Source: JAJNBA01 sp035512775 (lineage in GTDB: Bacteria; Actinomycetota; UBA4738; HRBIN12). From it: a stretch of 64,000 bases of DNA. The notes below the pieces were generated by a model. The model made no database searches. It was not told the DNA's origin and saw only the letters and a program-made list of their open reading frames with translations. Location: assembly GCA_035512775.1 (NCBI GenBank), contig DATKDI010000001.1:8725-72724 (forward strand), in the 5' to 3' direction. Numbering within the stretch: position 1 is the first letter of the stretch; every line of letters begins with the position of its first letter. Positions 1 to 8,860 of this stretch are shown piece after piece. A program made the position numbers and the translations under genes.

Positions 1-17
1 CACGCGGCGGCCCCCGC

Positions 18-146
18 GCCTGTTCCCTCCCATCCCGACTATCACGGTCGGTCCCGGAATCGCACCGGGTCCACCCCCACGTGGCTCGCGGAGGGTCGCG
101 GACTATCACCGCCGGTGGGGATTCGCACCCCGCCCCGGAAACAGGC
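18..146 (-). promoter_or_regulatory. FMN riboswitch (RFN element)
   Basis: Read on the minus strand this matches the FMN aptamer. The closing helix P1 pairs 137-146 (GCCTGTTTCC) with 18-27 (GGGAACAGGC). Inside it lie the conserved blocks GGGGTGCGAATCCCC, CCGGCGGTGATAGTC, CCGGTGCGATTCCGG and GACCGTGATAGTCGG in the usual order. Such elements bind FMN and turn off riboflavin biosynthesis or transport genes by termination or by masking the ribosome binding site. The controlled gene and the expression platform lie beyond the left edge. The neighbouring rpe fits the actinobacterial rpe-rib gene order, so a rib operon is the expected target (inference). Confidence 0.93.
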
Positions 147-216
147 TTTCCGCCAGTATAGGACCGCACCTGAGGTCGTGAGAAGGCCGTCTCCCTGCCT
201 GGAGCGGAGGGGTGGC

Positions 217-1143
217 CTAGGGTGCGCGGCGGTCGACGGCGTAGGACGAGCCGCCGTCGCGCTTGGCGAACTGCTTCATCTCCGTCGCCACCGCCACGGC
301 TTCCCCGTAGTGAGCGAACGCTCTCTTCGAGGTCGTCGCGATGCCCACGGACACGCTCACGAGCGGGATGTCCTGCTCGACGCCCTTCCGGTCCTCCATC
401 CGAACGAAGCCTCGTTCGAGATCCTCGTCCTCGTAGTAGAGGGAACGATCCTTGTCGAAACGGTCGCAGACGGCTTTGGCGACGTCCTCGGCCGTATCCG
501 GCTCCACGACGGCCACGAAGTCGTCTCCACCGACATGGCCGACGAACCCGTCCTGATCGTTCGCGATCACCGCGTCCTGGATCATCCGTGCCGTGCCCTG
601 GATCAGCCGGTCGCCCCGAACGAAGCCGTACTTGTCGTTGTAGGTCTTGAAGTTGTCGAGGTCGACATACAGGACCGCGAACGGCCGGTGCTCCCTGACC
701 TGTCGCTCGATCTCCTCCTGGATCCGGATGTTGCCGGGCATCCCCGTGAGCGGCGACAGGTTGCGCATCTCCTTGGCCCGCCGGAGGGTTCCCTTCACGC
801 GTGCGAGCAGTTCGATCGGGTCGAACGGTTTGATGATGTAGTCGTCCGCTCCAGACTGCAGACCGGTGACCTTGTCCGACGACAACGCCTTCGCCGTGAG
901 CATGATGATGCTGGTGTTGGCCGTCTGCGGGTTCTTGCGCAGACGCTGCGCCACTTCGAAGCCGTCGAGGCGCGGCATCATCACGTCGAGGAGCACGAGG
1001 TCGGGCCGGATCTCCGCTGCCCGCTCGAGCGCCTCCTCACCGTCGCCCGCGACCGACACCTCGTAGCCGGCGGACCGGAGGTTCACCTCGACGAACCGGG
1101 CGATATCCGGGTCGTCGTCGACGACGAGGATCGACTCGGGCAT
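217..1143 (-). CDS. Response regulator with GGDEF-type output domain
   Basis: 308 residues. Residues 1-120 form a receiver domain with the acidic pocket DDD near 9-11, phosphoacceptor D53 (LLDVMMP) and K105 (IKPF). A short linker containing SPLTGMPGN leads to a GGDEF-family domain (YVDLDNFKTYND, then GHVGGDDF at 203-209). The signature is GGDDF rather than GG(D/E)EF, so the usual fourth-position Glu is Asp; whether it makes c-di-GMP cannot be decided from sequence. The start overlaps the rpe stop by one base (TGATG), so the two are probably translated together. No sensor kinase is adjacent. The FMN riboswitch begins about 70 bases past the stop. Confidence 0.88.
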   Translation of the reverse strand: MPESILVVDDDPDIARFVEVNLRSAGYEVSVAGDGEEALERAAEIRPDLVLLDVMMPRLDGFEVAQRLRKNPQTANTSIIMLTAKALSSDKVTGLQSGADDYIIKPFDPIELLARVKGTLRRAKEMRNLSPLTGMPGNIRIQEEIERQVREHRPFAVLYVDLDNFKTYNDKYGFVRGDRLIQGTARMIQDAVIANDQDGFVGHVGGDDFVAVVEPDTAEDVAKAVCDRFDKDRSLYYEDEDLERGFVRMEDRKGVEQDIPLVSVSVGIATTSKRAFAHYGEAVAVATEMKQFAKRDGGSSYAVDRRAP

Positions 1144-1832
1144 CAGGCGGTCCCTTCACGAGCGGGAAGGGGCGACCGGCCGCGCGAGGCGATCTCCTTG
1201 AGGGCACGAGCCGCCTCCACCTTGTCGGGGGCCTTGTAGATCCCGGAAGCGGACACCAAGACGGTCGCGCCGGCATCCACCGCGCGCTGCGCGTTGTCGA
1301 CCTTCACGCCGCCGTCGATCTCGACGTCGACCGAGAGCCCCTGCCGGTCCACCTCACGGCGAGCAGCCTCGATCCGCGGGTAGACGTCGGGATTCAGCTC
1401 TTGACCGCTCCATCCGGGCCGGATGCTCATCAGCATGAGGTCGTCGAGTTGTTCGAGGTAGGGGAACGTCGCCTCCACCGGTGTCTCCAGGTTGACCGTG
1501 AGACCGGTACGCATGCCTGTCGCCCGCGCTTTCGAGATCACGGGCTCGGGATCGTCGACCGCCTCGTGGTGGAACGACACGGTGTCGAGTCCCGCTTCCG
1601 CGAGCTCTTCGAGATACGACCCCGGCGCGTCGACCATGAGATGGCCGTGGAGATCCGACGTGGTCCAAGGGCGAAGCGAGGCAACGATAACCGTGCCGAG
1701 GGCGATGGGAGGTACGAAATGACCATCCATGATGTCGATATGGATGATGTCGGCATAGGGCTCTATCAGCTTGACCTCGTCGGCCAGATGGGCGAGGTCC
1801 GCTGAGAGGATGGATGCCGCCAACTTCCCCAT
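1143..1832 (-). CDS. rpe: Ribulose-phosphate 3-epimerase
   Basis: 229 residues, normal length for the family. It interconverts ribulose 5-phosphate and xylulose 5-phosphate in the pentose phosphate pathway. The N-terminal ASILSADLAHL strand, the metal-site segments HIDIMDGHFVPP and GHLMVDAP, the loop MSIRPGWSGQ (family form MSVNPGFGGQ) and the phosphate-binding DGG and SASGIY segments are all present. It follows rsmB after 36 bases and overlaps the downstream GGDEF gene by one base. The position between rsmB and a riboflavin riboswitch matches actinobacterial synteny. Confidence 0.95.
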   Translation of the reverse strand: MGKLAASILSADLAHLADEVKLIEPYADIIHIDIMDGHFVPPIALGTVIVASLRPWTTSDLHGHLMVDAPGSYLEELAEAGLDTVSFHHEAVDDPEPVISKARATGMRTGLTVNLETPVEATFPYLEQLDDLMLMSIRPGWSGQELNPDVYPRIEAARREVDRQGLSVDVEIDGGVKVDNAQRAVDAGATVLVSASGIYKAPDKVEAARALKEIASRGRSPLPAREGTA

Positions 1833-1868
1833 GGTGGCGGATTGTAGCGGTGGACACCGATGCCGCGA

Positions 1869-3161
1869 TCAGCCGGACTTCTGGAACGCTGCCACGAACA
1901 TCCCGTCGGTCCCGTGGCGATGCGGCCAGAGACGGTGCCGGAAGGCCGGATCGGAGCCTTCCGGCCCCGGTGTTTCGATGGGCTGCAGGTCGGGTCGATG
2001 CCGGAGTATCGCGTCGCACGCCGCGTCGGTCTCCGCTCTCGGGAACGTGCACACCGAGAACACCAAACGGCCGCCGGGGGCAACCAGGTCGGCGGCGGCG
2101 GCCGCGATCGCCACCTGGAGCCGCGCCAGACGGGAGAGCTCCTCTCGATGTCCGCGCCACAACAGCTCCGGCCGCCGCCGCGCGGCGCCGATCCCCGAGC
2201 ACGGCGCATCCACGAGCACCCGGTCGAAGGGACCCCGTACGGCGGGTGTGATGGCGTCCTGCACGAGGACGAGTGCGTGGAACCCGAGGCGTCGCAGACT
2301 CGCAGGGATCAGCGCGGTGCGATCCGCGTGGAGATCGACGGCGACGACTCGGCCCTCCTCGCCCACCCGGCACGCGACGAAAGCCGCCTTCCCTCCCGGC
2401 GCGGCGCAGGCGTCGAGCACACGCTCGCCCGGCTGGGGCCCGAGCGTCTCGACCACGAACGCGGACGCCTGATCCTGGACGGCGAACCGCCCCTCGTTCC
2501 AACCCGGGAGCGACGTGGGGTCTCCGCCCGGGAGGAGGATGCACTCCGGATGCACTCCGCCGATCTCCGGTCGATATCCGGCCTGCCGCAACGACTCGAT
2601 CACCCCGTCGACCGTGGCCCGGCAGGTGTTCACTCGGAGGGAGAGCGCGCCGCGCTCGCCGAAAGCGAGCGCCGCGCGCTCCACCTCGTCGGGTTCGAGC
2701 ATCGTGCGAAGCTCCTTCACGGCCCACGGAGCCAAGCCGGTGCGGAGGCCGATCGCCTGGTCGTCCACTCCCGCAGGCGGCGCGGGTGGCTCTTTCGCCA
2801 GTCGTCGGAGGATCGCGTTCACGAACCCGCGCTCCCTCGGCACGACGACGCCCACCGTCTCCCCCACCGCCGCATGAGCCGGGATCCGCATGTGGAGCAG
2901 TTGGTACGCGCCGAGACGGAGGGCGGCGCGCGCGCCCGGCGTCATCCGGGCGATCGGTCTCGCTGCGCGCGCGCCGATCACCGCGTCGAGCTCGGGCACA
3001 TGGCGGAGCGTCCCGTAGGCGAGTTCGGTGGCGAGCGCGCGATCCCGCTGGTCCAGACCCGAACGCGCGAGGGCGCTGGGAAGCAAACGGTTCGAGTACG
3101 CGCCTTCGTCGGCCACGCGGCGGACCACCTCGAGCGCGACAGCCCTGGCGCTCGGACTCAC
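1869..3161 (-). CDS. rsmB: 16S rRNA m5C967 methyltransferase RsmB
   Basis: 430 residues from a GTG start at 3161 that shares GTGA with the fmt stop. That start is preferred over longer upstream reading, which would run through fmt in another frame. Residues 1-130 resemble the NusB-like RNA-binding domain (SARAVALEVVRRV, SNRLLPSAL). The C-terminal half is an SAM-dependent Rossmann domain with VLDACAAPGGK, the catalytic-site motif VDAPCSGIG, and the second cysteine in VFSVCTFP (usually STC, here SVC). It methylates C967 of 16S rRNA using S-adenosylmethionine. Genes fmt, def and priA lie upstream in one run. Confidence 0.93.
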   Translation of the reverse strand: MSPSARAVALEVVRRVADEGAYSNRLLPSALARSGLDQRDRALATELAYGTLRHVPELDAVIGARAARPIARMTPGARAALRLGAYQLLHMRIPAHAAVGETVGVVVPRERGFVNAILRRLAKEPPAPPAGVDDQAIGLRTGLAPWAVKELRTMLEPDEVERAALAFGERGALSLRVNTCRATVDGVIESLRQAGYRPEIGGVHPECILLPGGDPTSLPGWNEGRFAVQDQASAFVVETLGPQPGERVLDACAAPGGKAAFVACRVGEEGRVVAVDLHADRTALIPASLRRLGFHALVLVQDAITPAVRGPFDRVLVDAPCSGIGAARRRPELLWRGHREELSRLARLQVAIAAAAADLVAPGGRLVFSVCTFPRAETDAACDAILRHRPDLQPIETPGPEGSDPAFRHRLWPHRHGTDGMFVAAFQKSG

Positions 3162-4102
3162 GTCAGGCCCTCTCCCTGCTGGATCCGCGCTCCGCGGGCC
3201 CACTCGGCCCCGGACATCCTCTTGCGACCGGCCGGGGCGACCTCGACGAGCTCCACGAGTCCCGACGCGGTGCCGACCCATGGATCGCGATCCCATCCGA
3301 CGATCACGCCGGGACCGGATCCTTCCGTCGCCATCCGACCGCCTCCCGGATGGACTCGTGCGACGAGCACCTTCAACCGTCCCTGGCGGAACGTCGTGAA
3401 AGCTCCCGGATCCGGGGCAAACGCACGGACCCTGCTCACGATGGCTTCGGCGGGCTGAGCCCAATCGATCGTCCGCTCCTCGGGGAGGAGCTTCGGCGCG
3501 TACGTCGCGATGGTGTGGTCCTGCGACCGCGGCTCCACGGTGCTCTCGTCCAACCCTTGAAGCGTCTGGACGAGCAGAGGCGCACCCAACTCTGAAAGCC
3601 GCGCACCCAGTGCACCCGCGTCCTCGTCGGGACCGATGGGCGTTTCGAGGGACGCGAGGACGGGTCCCGTGTCCATGCCCTCGTCCATCAGCATCACCGT
3701 CACGCCGGTCGTCTCATCACCTCCCAAGATCGCCCGCTGCACAGGCGCAGCCCCTCGCCAGCGAGGGAGGAGCGAGAAGTGCAGGTTCACCGCGCCGAGC
3801 CGCGGGATATCCAGGACGTCCGGGGTGAGGATCTCGCCGTACGCAACGACCACGATCGCGTCGGGCTCGAGCGAGTCGAGGGCGTCGAAGCCCCCGCCGT
3901 CCCTGACCCGATCCACCTCGAGGAGAGGAAGCTCCAGGGTGCGCGCGGCGTCCGCCACGGCCGTCGGCGTCAGCTCCGAACCTCGCCCGGCGGGACGCGG
4001 CGGGTTCGTGAGGACGAGATCGACGTCGATGTCCGACGCCTGCGGGAGGGCCCGCAATGGTGCGACCGACCAGGCATCGTTTCCGAGGAACGCGACCCGC
4101 AT
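3158..4102 (-). CDS. fmt: Methionyl-tRNA formyltransferase
   Basis: 314 residues, standard length. It formylates initiator Met-tRNA using 10-formyltetrahydrofolate. Catalytic residues fall at the same positions as in the E. coli enzyme: N106 and H108 in VNLHFSLLPRWRG, and D144 in DEGMDTGP. The hallmark SLLPRWRGAAPVQ is intact. The C-terminal third is the OB-fold tRNA-binding domain (APKLLPEERTIDW onward). It lies 19 bases after def and overlaps rsmB by four bases, the classical def-fmt-rsmB arrangement. Confidence 0.96.
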   Translation of the reverse strand: MRVAFLGNDAWSVAPLRALPQASDIDVDLVLTNPPRPAGRGSELTPTAVADAARTLELPLLEVDRVRDGGGFDALDSLEPDAIVVVAYGEILTPDVLDIPRLGAVNLHFSLLPRWRGAAPVQRAILGGDETTGVTVMLMDEGMDTGPVLASLETPIGPDEDAGALGARLSELGAPLLVQTLQGLDESTVEPRSQDHTIATYAPKLLPEERTIDWAQPAEAIVSRVRAFAPDPGAFTTFRQGRLKVLVARVHPGGGRMATEGSGPGVIVGWDRDPWVGTASGLVELVEVAPAGRKRMSGAEWARGARIQQGEGLT

Positions 4103-4121
4103 GCGGCGAGGATACGGCGGG

Positions 4122-4640
4122 TCAGTCCGGCTCGGTTCGCCCGGGCGCGGAGAGACCCATCTCGATCCGCCGGAGCTGCGCCATCACACCTCGGCGTCCC
4201 TCTTCGTCCAGGCGGTCGATGTACAGCATCCCGTCCAGGTGATCGGTCTCGTGCTGGAAGATCCGTGCGAGCAGTCCCTCACCGATCATCTCGTACGGCG
4301 TGCCTTCGAGGTCCTGCCCGGCGCACCGGATGCGGGCGTGACGAGGGGTCGGGTAGTACGGGCCGGGGATCGAGAGACATCCTTCGTCCTCGAGAAGCTC
4401 GCCCACCGGCTCCGAAAGCTCAGGATTGGCCATGAACATCGGACCGGTCTCCCCGTCGTCGAAGACGAAGAGCCGAAGCGACAGGCCCACCTGGGGAGCC
4501 GCGAGGCCGACGCCGGGCGCCGCGACCATGGTCTCGACCATGTCGTCGAACAGCGTGCGCAGGGACGGACCGAACTCGGTGACCGGCTTCGCCGGCTCGC
4601 GAAGCACCGGGTCGCCAAGCGTTCGGATACGCAGGATCAC
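4122..4640 (-). CDS. def: Peptide deformylase
   Basis: 172 residues. It removes the N-formyl group from nascent proteins. All three family motifs are present: GVGLAAPQVG (residues 43-52), EGCLS with the metal-ligand cysteine (86-90), and HETDH with ligands H130 and H134 and catalytic E131. It sits nine bases after priA and just before fmt, so the enzymes that add and remove the formyl group are co-transcribed. Confidence 0.96.
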   Translation of the reverse strand: MILRIRTLGDPVLREPAKPVTEFGPSLRTLFDDMVETMVAAPGVGLAAPQVGLSLRLFVFDDGETGPMFMANPELSEPVGELLEDEGCLSIPGPYYPTPRHARIRCAGQDLEGTPYEMIGEGLLARIFQHETDHLDGMLYIDRLDEEGRRGVMAQLRRIEMGLSAPGRTEPD

Positions 4641-4649
4641 GTCGGTCTC

Positions 4650-6464
4650 CTACAGGTGCGGCTCGGCCTCGACGCGATCGACAACGCCGTCGGTTGCGAG
4701 CTCCCGGAGCCTCGCCCCGAACGCGGTCACCCGCTTGGGGTCGAGGGCGAGCAAGCATACCGTCCGTCCTTCGGACGGGGAGACGAGGAGGGTCGAGGGA
4801 TCGAACAGGCGCAGCTCGGCCTCGAGGCCGGCCGACCCCGTGATACGGAAGACCGCGGCGCCGACGGGAAGCCCCGCCTCACGTCGTCTCCGCGTCTCCT
4901 CGGCATGGAAGCGGTCGGGGTTCCCTCGAACCAGTGCCTGCACGATGGGGTCTCCCGGCGAGGAAGCCTGGACGATCGCCCGTCCATGCGGGCGGGCCCA
5001 GCCGATCGCCTCCATCCACGTCGTCAGGCTGCGCTCGCGCGCCGCCAGCCCGGGCCTCCGATCGGCGAGATCGACGTCGAGGATCGCCACGAGGTCGAGA
5101 GCTCCCGCCCCCAGGTCCCGGACGCCGTCCGCCCCGCCGACCAGGATCTCGTCCGGGCCGGGGAGGCGAGCGGGCTCGTCGTCGCGGAGCCGCCGGACCG
5201 GTACGGGAGCAGCCCGGCCGGCCCACGCCTCCACGTCCTCCGCGCCGCCGCGCCGGACCCCGAAGGACGTGCCCGCACAGGACCGACATCGCCCCGAGGC
5301 ACCGCAGACGACGCAGGTGACTCCCCCCGCCGCGGCGCGAAGGAGCCCTCCGCACGACGCGCAGGCCGCCGGCTCGCCACACGATCTGCAGACCTGGGCG
5401 ACCCCATAACCCGGAAGCGGCGAGAACACGAACCCGCGGCGGGTGGTCGCGAGCGCCTTGACGAGTCTCGGGGCACGCCCGGCGGGTCCCGGCCGAACGA
5501 CCTCGACGGGGGGCCAACGCCGCGTGGCGGGCGAGACCGTCGGCAATCCCAGCGCCGACGCCTCCGCCGACGGGCACGCGGAGGTGAGGACACAAACGGC
5601 TCCCTCGAGGCGAGACCGGGTGAGCGCGACGTCTCGGCCGTGGTAGTAAGGGGCACGGTCCTCCCGGTGCGCGGGATGACTCTCCCTCGCGAGGTAGATC
5701 AAGCCCAACCCATCCAGCGGCGCGAACACCGTCGGACGCGTGCCGATCACCAGGTCGTATCGGCCCGCGCCGATCTCGAGCCAGAGTCGGTAGCGGGAGC
5801 GCTTCCCCCCGCCGAGGAACAGCGCCGCGCGGTCACCGAAGGTGTCGGCGAGCGCGCGCGCCGTCGCCGGCACCGGCATCGCTTCCGGCACGATCACGAT
5901 CGCGCGGCGTCCGCCCCCGAGGCAAGCGGTCACCGCGTCGACGGCGAGGGACTGCTCGTCATCCGGAGCCGGGCGGGCCACGAACGCACCATGCCCGCCA
6001 CCCAGCGCTTCGAGCGCTCGGTCCCCGCCGCGATACCCGGCGAGCACGAACCCGGCCGACGGACCTCCCGCTTCGTTCGTCGTGCCGGCGTCGGGCAGAT
6101 CCCTCTCCACCTCCTCGGACGCCACCCGAGGAGGCACCGCACGTGCGATCACGGCGGCGAGCGGCGCCACGTACCTCTCGCTCACCCAGCGGAAGAGCGC
6201 GAGCTGGCGCTCGTCGAAGAATCGGACCGGCGAGACGACCTTCTTGACGGCCAGCATCCGCGTCGGTAGGTCTTCGCTCGGTCCGAGGACCCAGCCGCGC
6301 GTCGCGCGCCCGTGGAACGGCACCTGGACGAGCGAGCCCACGCCAGCACCCATCTCGGCGGGGAGGTCGTAGGTGAACGGTCGGTCGAGCGACAGCAGCG
6401 GCCGGTCGATGCAGACGTCGACCGGGCCCGACAGGCCCTCAGCCGACGAGCCGGCGGAGGTCAT
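4650..6464 (-). CDS. priA: Primosomal protein N' (PriA), helicase motifs degenerate
   Basis: 604 residues, shorter than proteobacterial PriA (about 730). The N-terminal DNA-binding domain is recognisable (DRPLLSLDRPFTYDLP, GSLVQVPFHGR, WVLG). The zinc-binding region has four complete Cys pairs: CRSC, CASC, CVVC and CRSC, between about residues 360 and 410. The ATPase core is eroded. No Walker A GxxGxGKT is found, and the segment equivalent to the DEEH box reads YLARESH. Actinobacterial PriA proteins are known to lack helicase motifs, so a structural replication-restart role is likely. The ATG start overlaps the end of metK by 26 bases; no better start was seen. Confidence 0.9.
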   Translation of the reverse strand: MTSAGSSAEGLSGPVDVCIDRPLLSLDRPFTYDLPAEMGAGVGSLVQVPFHGRATRGWVLGPSEDLPTRMLAVKKVVSPVRFFDERQLALFRWVSERYVAPLAAVIARAVPPRVASEEVERDLPDAGTTNEAGGPSAGFVLAGYRGGDRALEALGGGHGAFVARPAPDDEQSLAVDAVTACLGGGRRAIVIVPEAMPVPATARALADTFGDRAALFLGGGKRSRYRLWLEIGAGRYDLVIGTRPTVFAPLDGLGLIYLARESHPAHREDRAPYYHGRDVALTRSRLEGAVCVLTSACPSAEASALGLPTVSPATRRWPPVEVVRPGPAGRAPRLVKALATTRRGFVFSPLPGYGVAQVCRSCGEPAACASCGGLLRAAAGGVTCVVCGASGRCRSCAGTSFGVRRGGAEDVEAWAGRAAPVPVRRLRDDEPARLPGPDEILVGGADGVRDLGAGALDLVAILDVDLADRRPGLAARERSLTTWMEAIGWARPHGRAIVQASSPGDPIVQALVRGNPDRFHAEETRRRREAGLPVGAAVFRITGSAGLEAELRLFDPSTLLVSPSEGRTVCLLALDPKRVTAFGARLRELATDGVVDRVEAEPHL

Positions 6465-7632
6465 CGGCGCGTTCCGTCCCCTCCCAGGGGAACTCTTTGC
6501 GCCCGAAGTGTCCGTAGGCAGCGGTCTCCGCGTAGATGGGCCGGGAGAGATCGAGGTCCCGGATGATCGCCGCCGGCCGGAAGTCGAACACCTCGCGGAC
6601 GGCGGCGAGGATCGCGTCGGGATCCGCGTGCTCGGTCCCGAACGTGTCGAGGTTCATGCTCGTGGGATGCGCCGTGCCGATCGCGTACGCGACCTGGAGC
6701 TGTGCGCGGTCGGCGAGGCCGGCGGCGACGATGTTCTTGGTGGCGTACCGGGCCATGTACGCGGCCGACCGGTCCACCTTGGTGGGATCCTTGCCGCTGA
6801 ACGCGCCGCCGCCGTGCGGCGCCATCCCACCGTAGCTGTCGACGATGATCTTTCGACCGGTGAGTCCCGTGTCTGCCTTGGGCCCGCCGATCTCGAACCG
6901 GCCGGTGGGATTGACCATCGGCGGCTTCATCCCGTTCGCGTCGATCTCGGGGAACTCCCGGAGCACCGGGTCGATCACCTCCGCGATGATGTCGGGCCTG
7001 AGCAGCGTCTCGACGTCGACCTCCTCGCGGTGCTGGGCGGAGATCAGGACGGAGTCGACACGCACAGGTTTCCCGTCCGCGTACTCGATGGAGACCTGGC
7101 TCTTGCCGTCGGGGCGGAGATACGGAACGACGCCCGCCTTGCGGACGTCGGCGAGGCGCCGGGATAGCCGGTGCGCCATCGCGATCGGGAGCGGCATCAG
7201 CTCTTCGGTCTCGCGGCACGCGAATCCGAACATCATCCCCTGGTCGCCCGCGCCGAGGATGTCGAGCGCGTCGCCCGAGTGACCTTCGCGATGCTCGTAC
7301 GAATCCTCGACCCCGCGCGCGATGTCGGGTGACTGTTCCTGGATCGCGGTCATGACGCCGCACGTCTCGCCATCCAGACCGAACTTCGCGTTGGTGTAGC
7401 CGACGTCCGTGACAGTCGTGCGCACGACCGACGGGATGTCCACCCACCCTTCCGTCGTGATCTCGCCGGAGACGATCACGAGGCCGGTCGTGACCAGCGT
7501 TTCGCAGGCCACGCGGGAGTTGGGGTCCTCACGCAGCATCGCGTCCAAGATCGAGTCCGAGATCCGGTCGGCCAGCTTGTCCGGATGTCCCTCGGTAACG
7601 GACTCGGATGAGAAGAGGTAGGACCCGCTCAT
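6439..7632 (-). CDS. metK: S-adenosylmethionine synthetase
   Basis: 397 residues, full length. It makes S-adenosylmethionine from ATP and methionine. The ATP-binding GAGDQGMMFG near residue 120, the glycine-rich phosphate loop GGGAFSGKDPTKVDRS near 260, the N-terminal ESVTEGHPDK and the C-terminal RRKEFPWE-type end (GRKEFPWEGT) are all present. It lies 12 bases after coaBC with no SAM riboswitch between them, so it is probably read from the upstream mihF-gmk-rpoZ-coaBC transcript. Confidence 0.97.
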   Translation of the reverse strand: MSGSYLFSSESVTEGHPDKLADRISDSILDAMLREDPNSRVACETLVTTGLVIVSGEITTEGWVDIPSVVRTTVTDVGYTNAKFGLDGETCGVMTAIQEQSPDIARGVEDSYEHREGHSGDALDILGAGDQGMMFGFACRETEELMPLPIAMAHRLSRRLADVRKAGVVPYLRPDGKSQVSIEYADGKPVRVDSVLISAQHREEVDVETLLRPDIIAEVIDPVLREFPEIDANGMKPPMVNPTGRFEIGGPKADTGLTGRKIIVDSYGGMAPHGGGAFSGKDPTKVDRSAAYMARYATKNIVAAGLADRAQLQVAYAIGTAHPTSMNLDTFGTEHADPDAILAAVREVFDFRPAAIIRDLDLSRPIYAETAAYGHFGRKEFPWEGTERADDLRRLVG

Positions 7633-7644
7633 GCGGGCGGGAGT

Positions 7645-8838
7645 CTAGCCGCCGGGTCCGAGGCTCGTCGCACCGGGACCGAGCAGACCCGCCACCCGAT
7701 CCATCACGGCGGCGGCGAGCTCGCGCTTGGTCCACCGGCGGAGAGGCTCGTCCTCGCCGCCTGTCGCCAGCAGCATGGCCTCATCGGTGTCCGCGCCGAA
7801 CCCCGTATCCGGGCGCCCGACGAGGTTGACCACGACGAGGTCGAGATGCTTGGACGTGAGCTTCTGGCGCCCGGCAACTTCGAGGTCTTCGGTCTCGGCC
7901 GCGAACCCCACGAGCACCTGGTCTCCCCGCCGCTCACCCAGCTCCGCCAGGATGTCCGGCGTCGGCTCGAGGAGCAACTCGGGAACTCCCGCGTCCTTCT
8001 TCAGCTTCGCATCGGCGATCGCCTTCGGACGGAAGTCGGCGACCGCCGCGGCCATCACGACCGCGTCCGCGTCGTCGAAGCGCGCGAGGACCGCATCGCG
8101 CATCTCCTCCGTGGTCTGGACGGGCACGACCTCGACGCCCGGCGGCACGACCGCGCCGGGACCGAGGACCACGGTCACAGACGCACCACGACCGAGCGCC
8201 TCGGCCGCGAGCGCGGCCCCCATCTTGCCGGTCGAACGGTTGCCGACGAAGCGGACCGGGTCGATCGGCTCGTGGGTCGGGCCGGACGTGAGCAACAGCG
8301 TGTGCCCGGCCAGGTCTTGGGGTGCCAGTGCACCTCGCACCGCGGCGACGACGTCCTCTGGTTCCTCGAGTCTGCCGATCCCTTCGTCTCCGTGCGCGAG
8401 CGCACCGATGGCCGGGCCGACGAACGTGACGCCACGATCCCGGAGGATCTCGACGTTCGCCTGCGTCGCGGGGTGTTCCCACATCCCCGAGTGCATCGCG
8501 GGCGCGATCACCAACGGACACGTGGCCTCGAGCAACGTGGCCGAGAGCAGGTCGTCGGCGTGTCCGTGTGCGAGCTTGGCCAGGACGTTGGCGGTCGCAG
8601 GCACCACGACCGCGACGTCGGCTTCCCGCGCGAGTCGCACGTGCAGCACCTCGCCCGGCCGTTCCCAAAGGGATGTGTGCGCCGGCGCTCCCGTGAGCGT
8701 CGAGAACGTGTCCGGGCCGATGAACCGAGTGGCGTTCTCCGTCAGTACGACGGTCACGTCCGCGCCGGCGGCCTCGAGGAGGCGGGCGACGAGGGCGGCC
8801 TTGTACGCGGCGATCCCACCGGAAACTCCGAGCAACAC
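7645..8838 (-). CDS. coaBC: Bifunctional phosphopantothenoylcysteine decarboxylase/synthetase (Dfp)
   Basis: Fusion enzyme of coenzyme A synthesis. It condenses 4-phosphopantothenate with cysteine, then decarboxylates the product. The CoaC flavin domain shows LLGVSGGIAAYKAA, a decarboxylase segment with VVVPATANVLAKLAHG, and PAMHSGMWEHPA. The CoaB domain shows TSGPTHEPIDPVRFVGNRSTGKMG and AAAVADFRP. The start is uncertain: in frame after the rpoZ stop the first plausible codon is GTG at 8838 with a weak GGGCGACGG upstream, giving 397 residues; a TTG start one codon later is possible. Upstream reading into rpoZ is not family-like. Confidence 0.9.
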   Translation of the reverse strand: MLLGVSGGIAAYKAALVARLLEAAGADVTVVLTENATRFIGPDTFSTLTGAPAHTSLWERPGEVLHVRLAREADVAVVVPATANVLAKLAHGHADDLLSATLLEATCPLVIAPAMHSGMWEHPATQANVEILRDRGVTFVGPAIGALAHGDEGIGRLEEPEDVVAAVRGALAPQDLAGHTLLLTSGPTHEPIDPVRFVGNRSTGKMGAALAAEALGRGASVTVVLGPGAVVPPGVEVVPVQTTEEMRDAVLARFDDADAVVMAAAVADFRPKAIADAKLKKDAGVPELLLEPTPDILAELGERRGDQVLVGFAAETEDLEVAGRQKLTSKHLDLVVVNLVGRPDTGFGADTDEAMLLATGGEDEPLRRWTKRELAAAVMDRVAGLLGPGATSLGPGG

Positions 8839-8860
8839 CCGTCGCCCGGTGAGCGGGTCG

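Noticed and set aside
1354..2727. Minus-strand frame spanning rpe and rsmB in another phase
   Set aside because: The product is Arg/Gly/Pro-rich low-complexity sequence overlapping two well-identified genes.
7633..7644. SAM riboswitch before metK
   Set aside because: Only 12 bases separate metK from coaBC, too short for any SAM aptamer.
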